DNA of 64,000 nt from an uncultured Lachnospiraceae bacterium (GTDB lineage Bacteria > Bacillota > Clostridia > Lachnospirales > Lachnospiraceae). Positions 18,749 to 30,787 of the stretch are shown in pieces. Both the position numbers and the translations under genes were made by a program. Below the pieces are notes generated by a model that worked only from the letters and a program-made list of their open reading frames with translations, searched no databases and was not told the origin of the DNA. Location: assembly GCA_947643615.1 (NCBI GenBank), contig CANRWO010000003.1, positions 56,453 to 120,452 on the forward strand. The letters are read 5' to 3'. How positions within the stretch are numbered: position 1 is the stretch's first letter; each line of letters begins with the position of its first letter.

Positions 18749-19351
18749 ATGAACAGCAAATTTTTTGACCTGAAAAAAGAAAAACAGGACCGGATGATCA
18801 ACGCGTCCCTGAAAATCTTTGCCCTTCAGGGGTACCGCCACGCCAGCACCGACGATATCGTAAAGGAGGCCGCCATCAGCAAAGGGTTGCTGTTCCATTA
18901 CTTTGGAAGTAAGCTGGGAGTGTATACTTTCATCTACGATTACAGTGTACGCTATATGAACCTGGAGCTGAAATCCAGTGTGGACTCTGAAGAGAGCGAT
19001 ATGTTCCTGCTCATAAAGCAGACGGAAGCGGCGCGCATGCACGCCATGCGGGGTTACCCCTACATGCAGCAGTTCCTCAACCGCTCCATGTCCGAGGATG
19101 TAAGCGAAGCGCTGCTTGCCATTGAGGCAAAGCGAAACGTCTTAGTGGACACCTATGAAACCATCTGCCGGCAGATGGACTTCTCCTCGCTTCCGGCAGG
19201 GACGGACGGAGAAAAGCTCCGCAAAATGCTGGACTTCACCATCAAGGGGCTGATGACGGAACGTTTTCAGGACGCCTCCTTCCAGCCGGAAATGCTGTAC
19301 GAAGAGATTTGCTGTTACCTGGATATGGTCAGGCAGCTGGTATACCGCTGA
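18749..19351 (+). CDS. TetR/AcrR family transcriptional regulator
   Basis: RMINASLKIFALQGYRHASTDDIVKEAAISKGLLFHYFGSKLGVYTFIYDY. Confidence 0.92.
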   Translation: MNSKFFDLKKEKQDRMINASLKIFALQGYRHASTDDIVKEAAISKGLLFHYFGSKLGVYTFIYDYSVRYMNLELKSSVDSEESDMFLLIKQTEAARMHAMRGYPYMQQFLNRSMSEDVSEALLAIEAKRNVLVDTYETICRQMDFSSLPAGTDGEKLRKMLDFTIKGLMTERFQDASFQPEMLYEEICCYLDMVRQLVYR

Positions 19352-19383
19352 AGCTTGTCTGAAAATGCCATATCCCAATGTGC

Positions 19384-20145
19384 CTATTTGCTCATTTTAT
19401 AGTCCGGGTCCGCAGGGTACCCACCCTTCAGTTTCTGCATTCCCCGCTGGATAGCATCCTTGGAATTTTTCCAATCCGCATCCTTATTTTTATAGTCAAA
19501 TTTTTCTACCATCCAGGCTACGTCTTCCGCCACACGTTTCATATTGTCCTCCATCAATGGCAGCACAACGGCATAAAAGCTTTCTCTGTCCTTATCAGAA
19601 AGTTTTCCGTCCGCCGCCTGGCAGAGGTCGCCTAAATGGGCCAGGCAAAACCCCTTGCTGCTCTTTATCTTGTCCCGGAATTCACCGTCCTGTTTCCAGA
19701 GATAAAAGAAAGTATCCAGATACCTGGCATAAGTATCCTTGTATTGCCCACAGATATAGCAGGATTCCTCCTTTTCTTTCACCCACATGCCGATGGCATT
19801 GCTGCCCTCCGCAGCTTTGCGGAATTTATTCATCAGGCTGCTCTTACCCGGTTTAAATGCGGCAAAAGTCTTCTGCATCTCCCCGATCATCCGCTGGTAA
19901 TGCGTTTTTAAGATCCATGCGTTGCCCAGGGTGTTGCCGTAATCGAACATTTTCTGGAAATGTTCCCTGCAGAACCCCGCCTTATCCGTCATTTCCCTGA
20001 TGTCCGCTTCCATATAGGAAGAACCGCTGCCCAGCACAAAGTCCAGCAAATCCTGCTGGATGCTCCTCTCAATAAAGCAAAAGGGGCATTCATCTCCTGC
20101 GTTGACCGCATCATTTAAGGGGATCGTATACAACTGTTCTTTCAT
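19384..20145 (-). CDS. DUF6062-like protein with duplicated CxxC / CxxxH motifs
   Basis: CPFCFIE...FCREH and CYICGQY...FCLAH. Confidence 0.75.
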   Translation of the reverse strand: MKEQLYTIPLNDAVNAGDECPFCFIERSIQQDLLDFVLGSGSSYMEADIREMTDKAGFCREHFQKMFDYGNTLGNAWILKTHYQRMIGEMQKTFAAFKPGKSSLMNKFRKAAEGSNAIGMWVKEKEESCYICGQYKDTYARYLDTFFYLWKQDGEFRDKIKSSKGFCLAHLGDLCQAADGKLSDKDRESFYAVVLPLMEDNMKRVAEDVAWMVEKFDYKNKDADWKNSKDAIQRGMQKLKGGYPADPDYKMSK

Positions 20146-20335
20146 AATTATTTCCGCACCTTTCCCGCATGGGTCCTAACCATGCTTTTATAATGATTGC
20201 ACCCCCGCAGAACCGATATTTCGGACTTTGGACGGTATAGGATTTATCAAAATTTTATACATATTCCCTTTTCAAATGCACAAAATTGTATTAGAATATT
20301 GGTATAATAAACCAACCGAAAGGAGTCGCCCGCTT

Positions 20336-20677
20336 ATGGCAAAAAAATTTGGTAAATTCCTGCTATTGACCGCTGCAGTAGGTACTGCTGCCGCTGCCGC
20401 TTACTACTATATGCAGAAAAAGGACGCTGCAACCGATATACCTGAAGATGATGATTACGACGATTTCAGCGAGGATTTGGATGAAAACACCGAGTCCTCC
20501 AGAAATTACGTGGCCCTGAACCCTGATACAAAGGCCGAGGCTCTGGGAGAGGATGCCGACAAGAAAGACACTTTTACCCCTCTCTCCGAACAGATCAATA
20601 AGACAGAGGAAACGGTGGAAAAATTTTTTGACGAGGATGATCCCTCCGAAGAAGAATCTCCTGCCGGCAATAATTAA
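20336..20677 (+). CDS. Small membrane-anchored acidic protein
   Basis: MAKKFGKFLLLTAAVGTAAAAAYYYMQKKD then acidic tail; RBS-like aaggag upstream. Confidence 0.6.
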   Translation: MAKKFGKFLLLTAAVGTAAAAAYYYMQKKDAATDIPEDDDYDDFSEDLDENTESSRNYVALNPDTKAEALGEDADKKDTFTPLSEQINKTEETVEKFFDEDDPSEEESPAGNN

Positions 20678-20700
20678 CCCCCGGTAATCCAAACTGTTAA

Positions 20701-20760
20701 AAACATGGAAATGTACAACGGTACAATGACCTGTATCTAAAGTACATTTTCATGTTTTTT
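20701..20760 (+). terminator. Terminator
   Basis: aaacatggaaatgtac ... gtacattttcatgtttttt. Confidence 0.55.
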
Positions 20761-20779
20761 ATTTTATCACACAACCGGC

Positions 20780-22213
20780 CTAAAGCCACGCCTTTTCCAA
20801 CCTCTTCATCCCCTCAGCGATCTGCTCCTGTGTCATACCTCCAAACCCGATAAGCACCGTGGCTCTTCTGTGAAACTCCTCCACTATGCTTTCAGACAAA
20901 CCATATACTCTTACCCCTTCCCGCTCTGCCCTCCCGAGCAGCTCTTCCTCGGCCACATCCTCCCTGGATGTGAGGATCAGGTGCAACCCTGTGTTCTCCC
21001 CCGAAACCTCAAATTTGTCCCGAAAGGGTTCCAGGCACCGAAGCAGCAGTTCCTGCTTTGCCCTGTATATTTTCCTCATCTTATTCAAGTGGCGCTCAAA
21101 GTATCCGTCCCTGATAAATTCATTCAGGATCCTCTGGTCGATCCTGGACACAGTGCAGGAATAGAAGGAGCACTCCCTTCTGTACCGCTCCAAAAGGGCC
21201 TGCGGGAGCACCATAAAGCTGACCCGGATGGCCGGTGCGATAGCTTTGGAAAAGGTCCCGATATAGATAACCTTGCCCTGTTTGTCCGACGCCATAAGGG
21301 CAGGGATGGGTTTCCCGCAATACCGAAACTCGCTGTCGTAATCATCTTCGATGAGATACCGGCCCTCCCTTCCCGCCGCCCATTTCAGCAGTTCCATCCT
21401 GCGGCCAATGGGCATCACGATCCCCATGGGGAACTGATGGGAGGGCATCACGTATGCCGCACTGGCATTTTCCCGGACCAGGCAGTCTGTCCGCATTCCG
21501 CACTCATCCATATCCACCGTCACAATATCATAAGCAAAGGAATGAAAAATCCGGTAAGTTCGGATGTACGTAGGATTCTCCATGGCAATGCGCACCTGCC
21601 GCCCCAATATTTTTTCCAACAGCATCAGCAGATAGTCATTCCCTGCGCCCACAATGATCTGTTCCGGTTCACAGTTCACCCCACGGGAAGAATGTAGATA
21701 TCTGCTTACGGTCTCCCGCAGGTCGTAATCTCCCTGGGCCTCTCCCCTGGCAAAGAGCTCGCTGTTCCCATAGGTAAGGATATTCCTGGTAATCTTCCTC
21801 CAGACGCCAAATGGAAATCCGGACATATCAATCTCATGAGGGGAAAAATTATAATTGCATTCTACTTTTTCTCCCTCCGCATTTCCGTCGGAAATACTAT
21901 AAGCATCTGCGGAAGGCCTATCCACTTCTTCCCGGTCTGCCGGCTCTTCCATGCAAAGCAGCCCTTCCATGGCACAGACAAAATATCCCCTGTAAGGCCG
22001 GGATTCTATATAACCTTCACTGAGAAGCTGCCCGTAAGCGTACTCCACCGTGCTGCGTGCCACCTGCAGGTACTCCGCCAAAGAACGCGTAGAGGGAAGC
22101 CGCTCTCCTGCAAGCAGCTTCCCATCCCTAATCTCTGTCTTAATATAATCGTATATCTGCTCATACAAGCGCCTGCTGCCGTCTGTATGAAGCTCAATGG
22201 CCATATCATACAT
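20780..22213 (-). CDS. MocR-type regulator (GntR HTH + aminotransferase-like domain)
   Basis: N-terminal LYEQIYDYIKTEIRDGKLLAGERLPSTRSLAEYLQVARSTVEYAYGQL; C-terminal DDYDSEFRYCGKPIPAL...YIGTFSKAIAPAIRVSFMVLP. Confidence 0.93.
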   Translation of the reverse strand: MYDMAIELHTDGSRRLYEQIYDYIKTEIRDGKLLAGERLPSTRSLAEYLQVARSTVEYAYGQLLSEGYIESRPYRGYFVCAMEGLLCMEEPADREEVDRPSADAYSISDGNAEGEKVECNYNFSPHEIDMSGFPFGVWRKITRNILTYGNSELFARGEAQGDYDLRETVSRYLHSSRGVNCEPEQIIVGAGNDYLLMLLEKILGRQVRIAMENPTYIRTYRIFHSFAYDIVTVDMDECGMRTDCLVRENASAAYVMPSHQFPMGIVMPIGRRMELLKWAAGREGRYLIEDDYDSEFRYCGKPIPALMASDKQGKVIYIGTFSKAIAPAIRVSFMVLPQALLERYRRECSFYSCTVSRIDQRILNEFIRDGYFERHLNKMRKIYRAKQELLLRCLEPFRDKFEVSGENTGLHLILTSREDVAEEELLGRAEREGVRVYGLSESIVEEFHRRATVLIGFGGMTQEQIAEGMKRLEKAWL

Positions 22214-22218
22214 AAATC

Positions 22219-23064
22219 TTATTTGGTGTTTTTCAACTGGAGCATGATTTGTTCCTTCAAATCCCTCGCCTTATCCTTCATACGGTTGTTGGCAGTAGTG
22301 GAGGTCAGGATGGAAGCTACCATACGGCTTGCCACATCAAATTTCTTCAAATGGGCCGCCAGGACACCCAGCAGATAGTCAACGGTGACTTCATCCATGC
22401 CGCACATGGGAAAGCCTTCGCTCTGACGTGCTTCCGCAAATCCATTGTATGCGTTTTGGATGTATTCCTCTTCCTTTGCCTTAAGCTCAGCCAACAGCTC
22501 CGGAGTGCCTTTCTCCGTATCAGTCACGGATTCCCGGTACCCTCTCATAAGCCAAGCGCTCTTTAAGCAGATGTATGCTTTCTCACTGGCCCGGCCATGC
22601 TTTACCACAGCATTGACTAATGCAAGCTGATATCTGTCCACAGCCTCTTCGTAACTGTAAACCTCTCCCTTATAGTCAGGAATCTTTACCTTGGAGCTAA
22701 TCGCTTCCTTGATCAGCTTGGCCTGGGCGCCGGTCAGGTTGGGGAAGAACCTGGAAAGAGCCGTATAACCGCAGGAAGGGCATAAAATCGCATCATATTT
22801 TACCGAATCAATACCTTCATGCCGGGGCCTCAGATCCTGATCCGATCCGATCAGCTTGGCCTTACCCGATTTCATAATCTTAGCAGTGAGATCCCCGTCG
22901 CAGCAAGGGCATTTAAAAGCCTTGTCATAAATCAGATCTTTCTCCTCGACCTTAACCGGCTCCTGGGTTTTTTTCTTTGCCTCCGCTTTCTCACCCTCTC
23001 CGAAAATATCCATATTCTCCAGGCCATTAAGACCTAATCCGCCTAATCCGGATAATAAACCCAT
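22219..23064 (-). CDS. DUF2225 family protein
   Basis: CPCCDGDLTAKIMKSGKAKLIGSDQDLRPRHEGIDSVKYDAILCPSCGYTAL. Confidence 0.82.
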   Translation of the reverse strand: MGLLSGLGGLGLNGLENMDIFGEGEKAEAKKKTQEPVKVEEKDLIYDKAFKCPCCDGDLTAKIMKSGKAKLIGSDQDLRPRHEGIDSVKYDAILCPSCGYTALSRFFPNLTGAQAKLIKEAISSKVKIPDYKGEVYSYEEAVDRYQLALVNAVVKHGRASEKAYICLKSAWLMRGYRESVTDTEKGTPELLAELKAKEEEYIQNAYNGFAEARQSEGFPMCGMDEVTVDYLLGVLAAHLKKFDVASRMVASILTSTTANNRMKDKARDLKEQIMLQLKNTK

Positions 23065-23198
23065 AATTCTCTCCTCCATTCCGTTGCCCCGCGGCAATAC
23101 GTTTCTTCTCTATCCTTCAGCGCTTTGCGCATCCGTGCCAAATTGATATGCTTTATTTCCTTTGCTTCATTTATGCTTTATCTTTGCATCATTCCGCC

Positions 23199-24881
23199 TT
23201 ATTCGCTTTTGGGCAAAACGAAAGAGCTTTTCAGCGATACGATCCTGTTGAATACCGGGGCGCCGGGTTTCGAATCCTTCACGTCCACACAGAAAAATCC
23301 CTGCCTTACAAACTGGAACCGGTCGTATGCCCCGGCCTCCGCAAAAGCAGGCTCCAGCCTGCAGTCCTTTAAGACCTTTAATGAGTCGGGATTCAGGTAC
23401 AACTCCCCCTCTTCGCTGTAAATAGCGCCCTTTTCATCCGCCATGGCTTCGTCGATCAGGTTCTCATAAAGTCGGACCTCCGCCTTTATCGACTGTTCGG
23501 CCGCCACCCAGTGAATCGTTCCCTTCACTTTTCTCCCGTCGGGACTGTTCCCTCCCCTGGAAGCGGGATCATAAGTACAGTGCACTTCGGTAATTTTGCC
23601 CTGCTCATCCTTTACACAGCCGGTACATGTGACAAAATAGGCGTTCATGAGGCGAACCTCGTTGCCGGGAAACATGCGGAAATACTTCTTGGGCGGCTCC
23701 TCCATGAAATCCTCCCGCTCTATATAAAGTTCCCTGCCGAAAGGCACCTGCCTGGAGCCAAGCTCCTCGTTTTCAGGATTGTTCACGGCAGTGACCATCT
23801 CCGTCTGCCCTTCCGGATAGTTGTCTATTACCAGCTTAACGGGATCCAGGACCGCCATATAGCGGGGCGCCTTAGGTTTCAGGTCCTCCCGGATACAATA
23901 TTCAAGCGCCGCAGAGTCCGCAACCGACTGTGCCTTGGACACGCCGCACAGCTCCACAAACATACGAATGGACTCAGGCGTGAACCCCCTCCTCCGCAAA
24001 GCGGCAATGGATACCAGCCTAGGATCGTCCCAGCCGTCCACCTTTCCGTCCAGAACCAGCTTCTTGATATACCGTTTCCCGGTCACCACGTTCTTCAGGT
24101 ACATCTTGGCCTGTTCGATCTGCTTCGGGGGACAGGGATATTCCAGCTCCCTTACCACCCAGTCATAGAGCGGCCTGTGGTCTTCAAATTCCAGGGTACA
24201 CACAGAATGGGTGATTCCCTCGATAGCGTCTTCAATGGGATGGGCAAAATCATACATGGGATAAATGCACCAGGCGTCACCGGTATTATGGTGTGTCATA
24301 TGGGCCACACGGTAAATAACGGGATCCCGCATGTTGATGTTGGGGGATGTCATGTCTATATATGCCCGCAGTACCTTCTCGCCGTCAGCATATTTGCCAT
24401 CCTTCATTTCTTCAAACAATCGCAGATTTTCCTCCACGGAACGGTTTCTGCCGGGATCTTCCTTTCCGGACTCCGTGAAGGTTCCCCTGTACTCCCTGAT
24501 CTGTTCCGCGGACAGGTCGGACACATAAGCTTTTCCCTTTTTGATCAGTTTGACTGCCGCCTCATACATCTGCCCGAAATAATCGGAGGCAAAAAACAAC
24601 CTGTCCTCCCAGTCGGCGCCCAGCCAACGTACATCCTCTTTTATGGATTCCACAAACTCAATATCCTCTTTGGTGGGATTGGTATCGTCGAACCGCATAT
24701 TGAACTTTCCGCCATACTTCATGGCAAGCCCGTAATTCACAAGGATTGACTTTGCATGCCCTATGTGGAGATAGCCGTTCGGCTCCGGGGGGAACCGGGT
24801 CTTGACCGTGTCATAGACTCCCTCGGCTAAATCCCTTTCTATAATTGTCTCAATAAAATTTTTTGATTCTACTTCACTCAT
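23199..24881 (-). CDS. glnS: Glutamine--tRNA ligase
   Basis: [46 protein letters not shown], GlnRS-type C-terminal anticodon-binding barrels. Confidence 0.93.
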   Translation of the reverse strand: MSEVESKNFIETIIERDLAEGVYDTVKTRFPPEPNGYLHIGHAKSILVNYGLAMKYGGKFNMRFDDTNPTKEDIEFVESIKEDVRWLGADWEDRLFFASDYFGQMYEAAVKLIKKGKAYVSDLSAEQIREYRGTFTESGKEDPGRNRSVEENLRLFEEMKDGKYADGEKVLRAYIDMTSPNINMRDPVIYRVAHMTHHNTGDAWCIYPMYDFAHPIEDAIEGITHSVCTLEFEDHRPLYDWVVRELEYPCPPKQIEQAKMYLKNVVTGKRYIKKLVLDGKVDGWDDPRLVSIAALRRRGFTPESIRMFVELCGVSKAQSVADSAALEYCIREDLKPKAPRYMAVLDPVKLVIDNYPEGQTEMVTAVNNPENEELGSRQVPFGRELYIEREDFMEEPPKKYFRMFPGNEVRLMNAYFVTCTGCVKDEQGKITEVHCTYDPASRGGNSPDGRKVKGTIHWVAAEQSIKAEVRLYENLIDEAMADEKGAIYSEEGELYLNPDSLKVLKDCRLEPAFAEAGAYDRFQFVRQGFFCVDVKDSKPGAPVFNRIVSLKSSFVLPKSE

Positions 24882-24984
24882 CTATATGATCCCATTCCTC
24901 AATTTATTTGCTGCTTACCTGCTGCGGTATAGACGCCGTTTTCCGCATGAATAACATTCTCCCTCACGGATAGCGTTATTATAA

Positions 24985-25323
24985 TCATAACACACCTGAC
25001 TGTGCCTTCGCAAGCAATTCTTCCGGCGTATAGACAGAAATTGCATACTGCTCCCCGAATGTCCGCAGCCTGGGAGAGCAGATCACGATCAGGTATTCAG
25101 ACTCCCGCAGCGCTTCCATGATATTGCCTTCCAGGCTGTTGGTCAGGGGCAGTTCATCCCTGTCCCGGAAAACCCGGGTGATCCGGGTCCTACCCTCAGT
25201 CCTTCCGGAAAACTTGCCGGGTAAACGAAAAGCCTCCATCTGCCGATGAAGGTTCTCCGCTGCGAATTTATCCAATTCCGTATGACGGTAGCTTATAAAC
25301 GCATCATACCTGTATTTCATCAT
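24985..25323 (-). pseudogene. Truncated TIR-domain protein
   Basis: MMKYRYDAFISYRHTELDKFAAENLHRQMEAFRLP...RVFRDRDELPLTNSL...SEYLIVICSPRLR then unrelated tail; 112 aa. Confidence 0.7.
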
Positions 25324-26830
25324 AACTCCTCATAAAGAGATCCCGTTCCACCACATATATGTCATGGCAGTCGTCACAGCGGACCGCAAGATAATCACCC
25401 GGCCTGCCTGACATATATCTATCCTTATCCCATGCCGTGAAAACTTTCACCCCTTTATCTAAGGGCCTGGCATAAATATGCACTTCCCCGGTGGGCACAC
25501 ATAATTTTGCGAACTCTGTCAGGGACAGGTTTTTCCCGCTTTCCCGGTTCTTTATGGTAGGGGAATACTCTGCAGCCGCCAAAGTTTCGGACTCATTATA
25601 TGGCTTGTCCAGGACCCTGTATGATTCCATAAATTTCTTACGGCGGTTGGGATATACTTCCCCCTTAATGCCGATCATGATATAAAGGTCTTCCTCCACC
25701 GTCAAATCGATATCTCCCTCCAACGTACGGATGGTTATCGGCGTGCCTACCGGCAGAACCTCTCCGGCCTTCACATAACCCATGGGAATTTTCCGTTTCA
25801 GATAGGGTTGCATAGCAGTCAGGTCAACCTCATACTTCTCGGCATAAATCACTTCAAAGCTGTCGAAATACTCTGTCATACGGTTGTTGAAATACCCTTC
25901 CGTATGCATGGTAGGAAATTTTTCTTCATAGCGGCGCAGGCTGATAAAGCCTCCTGCCTTTTCATAATGGCCTCCCCCGGAACCCATGCCCTCCGCCAGG
26001 TACGAGGCCAGCTCGCTGGCGTTCACCTCCCTGATACAGCTTCGGACCGAAAACTTGTAACCGTCGTCCGCCTCATTAAAGACCACACAGGTCTTTACCG
26101 CATCCACCTGAAGCAGGAAATCACTGATCAACCCCAAAATATTGGGGTCACAGGGTTGGGATTTGATGACTGCGAACTCATAGTCATCATTGTAACTGTA
26201 CCGGATCAGTGCAATACCGGCAATCTCCAGTTCTTTCAGGGAAATATTAGAGTTCCTGAACAGTGTGATCAAGGTGTTATTCACCGGAAGCTCATCAATC
26301 ATATCCATGTCCAGCGGATTGTGCAGCTCTGAGAACTGGTTGGTATCTGAGTACAGCCCATAGTACAGCGCCGTGCCCAATCCCTTTTCGTCATCAATCT
26401 CATATCCCTCTTCCACCAGCATTTTCCAAACCAAAGTGGCACAGCTTCCCAGTTCCGGGTGGATTTCCGTCCATTCCCCGGCTTCCGCTTCCGCCTGATG
26501 GTGGTCAATTACAGCCACATAGTCTGCCGCCAGTTTCGTCACATTACCCGCGCCGTACTGGCAGTCCACCGTGACCAGAAGTCCACACGGCTTCTCCCAC
26601 ACTGCCTGTTCCACAGGAATATACTCCACCGGGAGGTTCAGCTTTTCTACCATAAGCTTCAGATTGGACTTCTGGATTCGGTTCCTGCCGCTGTACACCA
26701 GCCGCACCTGTTTCTTTTTGCTTTGGAAAAAGCAGTACAGGCCATAACCGGATGCAATGGTATCTGCATCCGGGTTGTCATGGCATTGAATTGTTATAGG
26801 ATTAAATTGTTCCAGGTCTGAAAGTCTCAT
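25304..26830 (-). CDS. DHH/DHHA1 phosphoesterase with C-terminal extension
   Basis: HDNPDADTIASGYGLY, VTVDCQYG, VIDHHQAE, YYGLYSDTNQF, GSGGGHYEKAGGF, plus ~170 C-terminal residues. Confidence 0.87.
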   Translation of the reverse strand: MRLSDLEQFNPITIQCHDNPDADTIASGYGLYCFFQSKKKQVRLVYSGRNRIQKSNLKLMVEKLNLPVEYIPVEQAVWEKPCGLLVTVDCQYGAGNVTKLAADYVAVIDHHQAEAEAGEWTEIHPELGSCATLVWKMLVEEGYEIDDEKGLGTALYYGLYSDTNQFSELHNPLDMDMIDELPVNNTLITLFRNSNISLKELEIAGIALIRYSYNDDYEFAVIKSQPCDPNILGLISDFLLQVDAVKTCVVFNEADDGYKFSVRSCIREVNASELASYLAEGMGSGGGHYEKAGGFISLRRYEEKFPTMHTEGYFNNRMTEYFDSFEVIYAEKYEVDLTAMQPYLKRKIPMGYVKAGEVLPVGTPITIRTLEGDIDLTVEEDLYIMIGIKGEVYPNRRKKFMESYRVLDKPYNESETLAAAEYSPTIKNRESGKNLSLTEFAKLCVPTGEVHIYARPLDKGVKVFTAWDKDRYMSGRPGDYLAVRCDDCHDIYVVERDLFMRSYDEIQV

Positions 26831-26879
26831 AAACTTCTTTTTTCCTTCCCAGCACTACAGCGAACATTGCAGCATTCAA

Positions 26880-28058
26880 TTAATGGTGGAACAGCCTGAT
26901 GCCGGTAAACGCCATCACCATCCCGTATTTGTCACAGCATTCTATCACTGCGTCGTCCCGCACGGAACCGCCGGGTTGGGCAATATATTTCACGCCGCTC
27001 TTATGTGCCCTCTCAATATTATCGGAGAAAGGGAAAAAGGCGTCGCTTCCCAGCGTCACATCCTGCATCCTGTCCAGCCATGCGCGCTTTTCCTCCCAGG
27101 TAAATACAGGAGGCTTAACCTGAAATGTACGCTCCCATACTCCGTCCGCCAGGATATCCTCGTATTCGTCTCCCATATAGACGTCAATGGCATTATCCCT
27201 GTCCGCCCTGCCCAGTCCGTCTACGAACTGCAGTCCCATCACCTGGGGGGACTGGCGCAGGAACCAATTATCCGCCTTCTGGCCTGCCAGCCTGGTACAG
27301 TGGATACGGGACTGCTGGCCTGCCCCGATACCGATCGCCTGGCCTCCCTTTACATAACACACGGAATTGGACTGGGTATATTTTAATGTGATCAGTGCGA
27401 TCTTCATATCAATCAGCGCTGCCTCAGGGATCTCCTTATTCTGTGTCACAAGATTAGAGAGCAGGTCGCCATTGATATCCAGCTCGTTCCTGCCCTGTTC
27501 GAAAGTAATTCCATACACCTGTTTTTTTTCTACCTCGGCAGGCGTGTAGGAGGGGTCGATCCGGATCACATTATAGTTCCCCTTCTTCTTCGCTTTCAGC
27601 AGCTCCATTGCTTCCTCCGTATAGCCGGGGGCAATCACACCGTCGGATACTTCCCTTTTGATCAGCCTTGCGGTATCTGCGTCACAGACATCCGACAACG
27701 CGATAAAATCGCCGAAGGAAGACATTCTGTCCGCGCCTCTGGCCCTGGCATAAGCACAGGCAAGAGGGGAAAGCTGGCCCAAATCATCCACCCAGTAAAT
27801 CTTGGCCAGGGTATCGTCCAGGGGAAGTCCCACCGCCGCTCCGGCAGGGGATACATGCTTAAATGACGTAGCCGCAGGGAGGCCTGTTGCCTCCTTCAGT
27901 TCCTTTACCAGCTGCCAGCCGTTAAAGGCATCCAGGAAATTAATGTATCCCGGCTTGCCGTTCAGCACGGTAACAGGCAGCTCACTTCCGTCCTCCATGA
28001 AAATGCGGGAAGGTTTCTGATTTGGATTACACCCGTATTTTAATTCCATTTCTTTCAT
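26880..28058 (-). CDS. Standalone AICAR formyltransferase (PurH transformylase domain)
   Basis: ELKYGCNPNQKPSRI, ATSFKHVSPAGAAVG, KYTQSNSVCYVKGGQAIGIGAGQQSRIHCTRLAG, DAFFPFSDNIERAHKSGVKYIAQPGGSVRD; no MGS-like IMP cyclohydrolase domain. Confidence 0.9.
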   Translation of the reverse strand: MKEMELKYGCNPNQKPSRIFMEDGSELPVTVLNGKPGYINFLDAFNGWQLVKELKEATGLPAATSFKHVSPAGAAVGLPLDDTLAKIYWVDDLGQLSPLACAYARARGADRMSSFGDFIALSDVCDADTARLIKREVSDGVIAPGYTEEAMELLKAKKKGNYNVIRIDPSYTPAEVEKKQVYGITFEQGRNELDINGDLLSNLVTQNKEIPEAALIDMKIALITLKYTQSNSVCYVKGGQAIGIGAGQQSRIHCTRLAGQKADNWFLRQSPQVMGLQFVDGLGRADRDNAIDVYMGDEYEDILADGVWERTFQVKPPVFTWEEKRAWLDRMQDVTLGSDAFFPFSDNIERAHKSGVKYIAQPGGSVRDDAVIECCDKYGMVMAFTGIRLFHH

Positions 28059-28106
28059 GCTCTGCTCCTATCTCATGTATTTTTCATCTTGCTGGTTTCA
28101 ACCCTG

Positions 28107-28814
28107 TCAATGGTTCTTATTGACGATCCTGGTCTCATATTTCCCTGTCTCAATATCTATGTACCTGACAAACAGAGAAACTTTATTCTCTTCATTGAGA
28201 CTATTCCAGATCATCTCCGTGAAAGCATCGATATCCCGGTCTATTGCCACCTCTTTCGGCTCACCCCGGAAGCTGGGCAGAGGATTCCCGTCATGCATGT
28301 ATGTATGGATAAACCGCCCCTCTCCCGCCTTAGGGTTCTCATAGGCGAATGTATTGCGGATACAGGTGGATGGATCCCCGTTATTGCTCTTTAAAATGGA
28401 CATGGCGTAATTATAATTTCCGCCCTCTATATGCATAATACCTGAAATACGGGGAGTGTAATTAGGCCCGTCGGGTTCAAACTCCCTGCTGCGGAGGGAC
28501 TGCTCAAAAGTAAGCTGCCTGTCCATCCCTTCATAAATGGTATCTGTCTGGTCGCCGTTCGTGACAATGGTCTTGTTTCCAAGTACACGAACCGGGGCAT
28601 AAATGACCAGGCTGGGGTCTTCCAGTTTGGCGGGGTCGAAGGCCTGGGTGCGGATCCCCTCCCCCTCTGTCACAAAAATACGGTTGCGGCTGTTAGAACT
28701 CCTTCCCATGATAAAATATGCCGTGACTGCCTGTTTCCCGTCCGCAGACCTCCCGATGACGATTCCCCTTCCGGGGTACGCATTGCTTTTTAATTCCTGT
28801 TCCAGTGATAACAT
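28107..28814 (-). CDS. PurO-type IMP cyclohydrolase
   Basis: YPGRGIVIGRSADGKQAVTAYFIMGRSSNSRNR, PNYTPRISGI resemble the PurO/IMP_cyclohyd family. Confidence 0.83.
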   Translation of the reverse strand: MLSLEQELKSNAYPGRGIVIGRSADGKQAVTAYFIMGRSSNSRNRIFVTEGEGIRTQAFDPAKLEDPSLVIYAPVRVLGNKTIVTNGDQTDTIYEGMDRQLTFEQSLRSREFEPDGPNYTPRISGIMHIEGGNYNYAMSILKSNNGDPSTCIRNTFAYENPKAGEGRFIHTYMHDGNPLPSFRGEPKEVAIDRDIDAFTEMIWNSLNEENKVSLFVRYIDIETGKYETRIVNKNH

Positions 28815-28944
28815 ACTTTTCCTCCGTCTTGTAAGGAACCGAGTCCCTTAGTAAAGCTTATCATTGTGGTTTTCTATTAAAAATCTTACACGGTTTGCCT
28901 CAAATATGCAATACTTTTCAGTAGAAATACAAACGTTACAAAAG

Positions 28945-28979
28945 CCGGGCGCGTCTCCCATGCAGAGAGACGCGCCCGG
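28945..28979 (-). terminator. Terminator downstream of guaB
   Basis: ccgggcgcgtctc-loop-gagacgcgcccgg; minus strand followed by cttttgtaa. Confidence 0.75.
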
Positions 28980-28999
28980 ACTGCTTTCACATGCTTTTA

Positions 29000-30623
<1,624 letters not shown>

Positions 30624-30787
30624 TAAGAATTTTCACGAATTATGGCACATTCTTCGGGATGCAAAAAGGCGCATGGTTTACGTTACCGTTCCACGCACCT
30701 TTACCAACCTATCTTTCAGGCGCCGTATGCCTGCGGCACCTTCCTCCCCTTCTCAACCATCCGGCAGGCAGATAAGCGCATTGCCCC

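Noticed and set aside
23511-24749. 412-aa plus-strand ORF as a gene
   Set aside because: It lies entirely antisense to glnS, a confidently identified gene, and its translation has no recognisable motif; codon-bias shadow.
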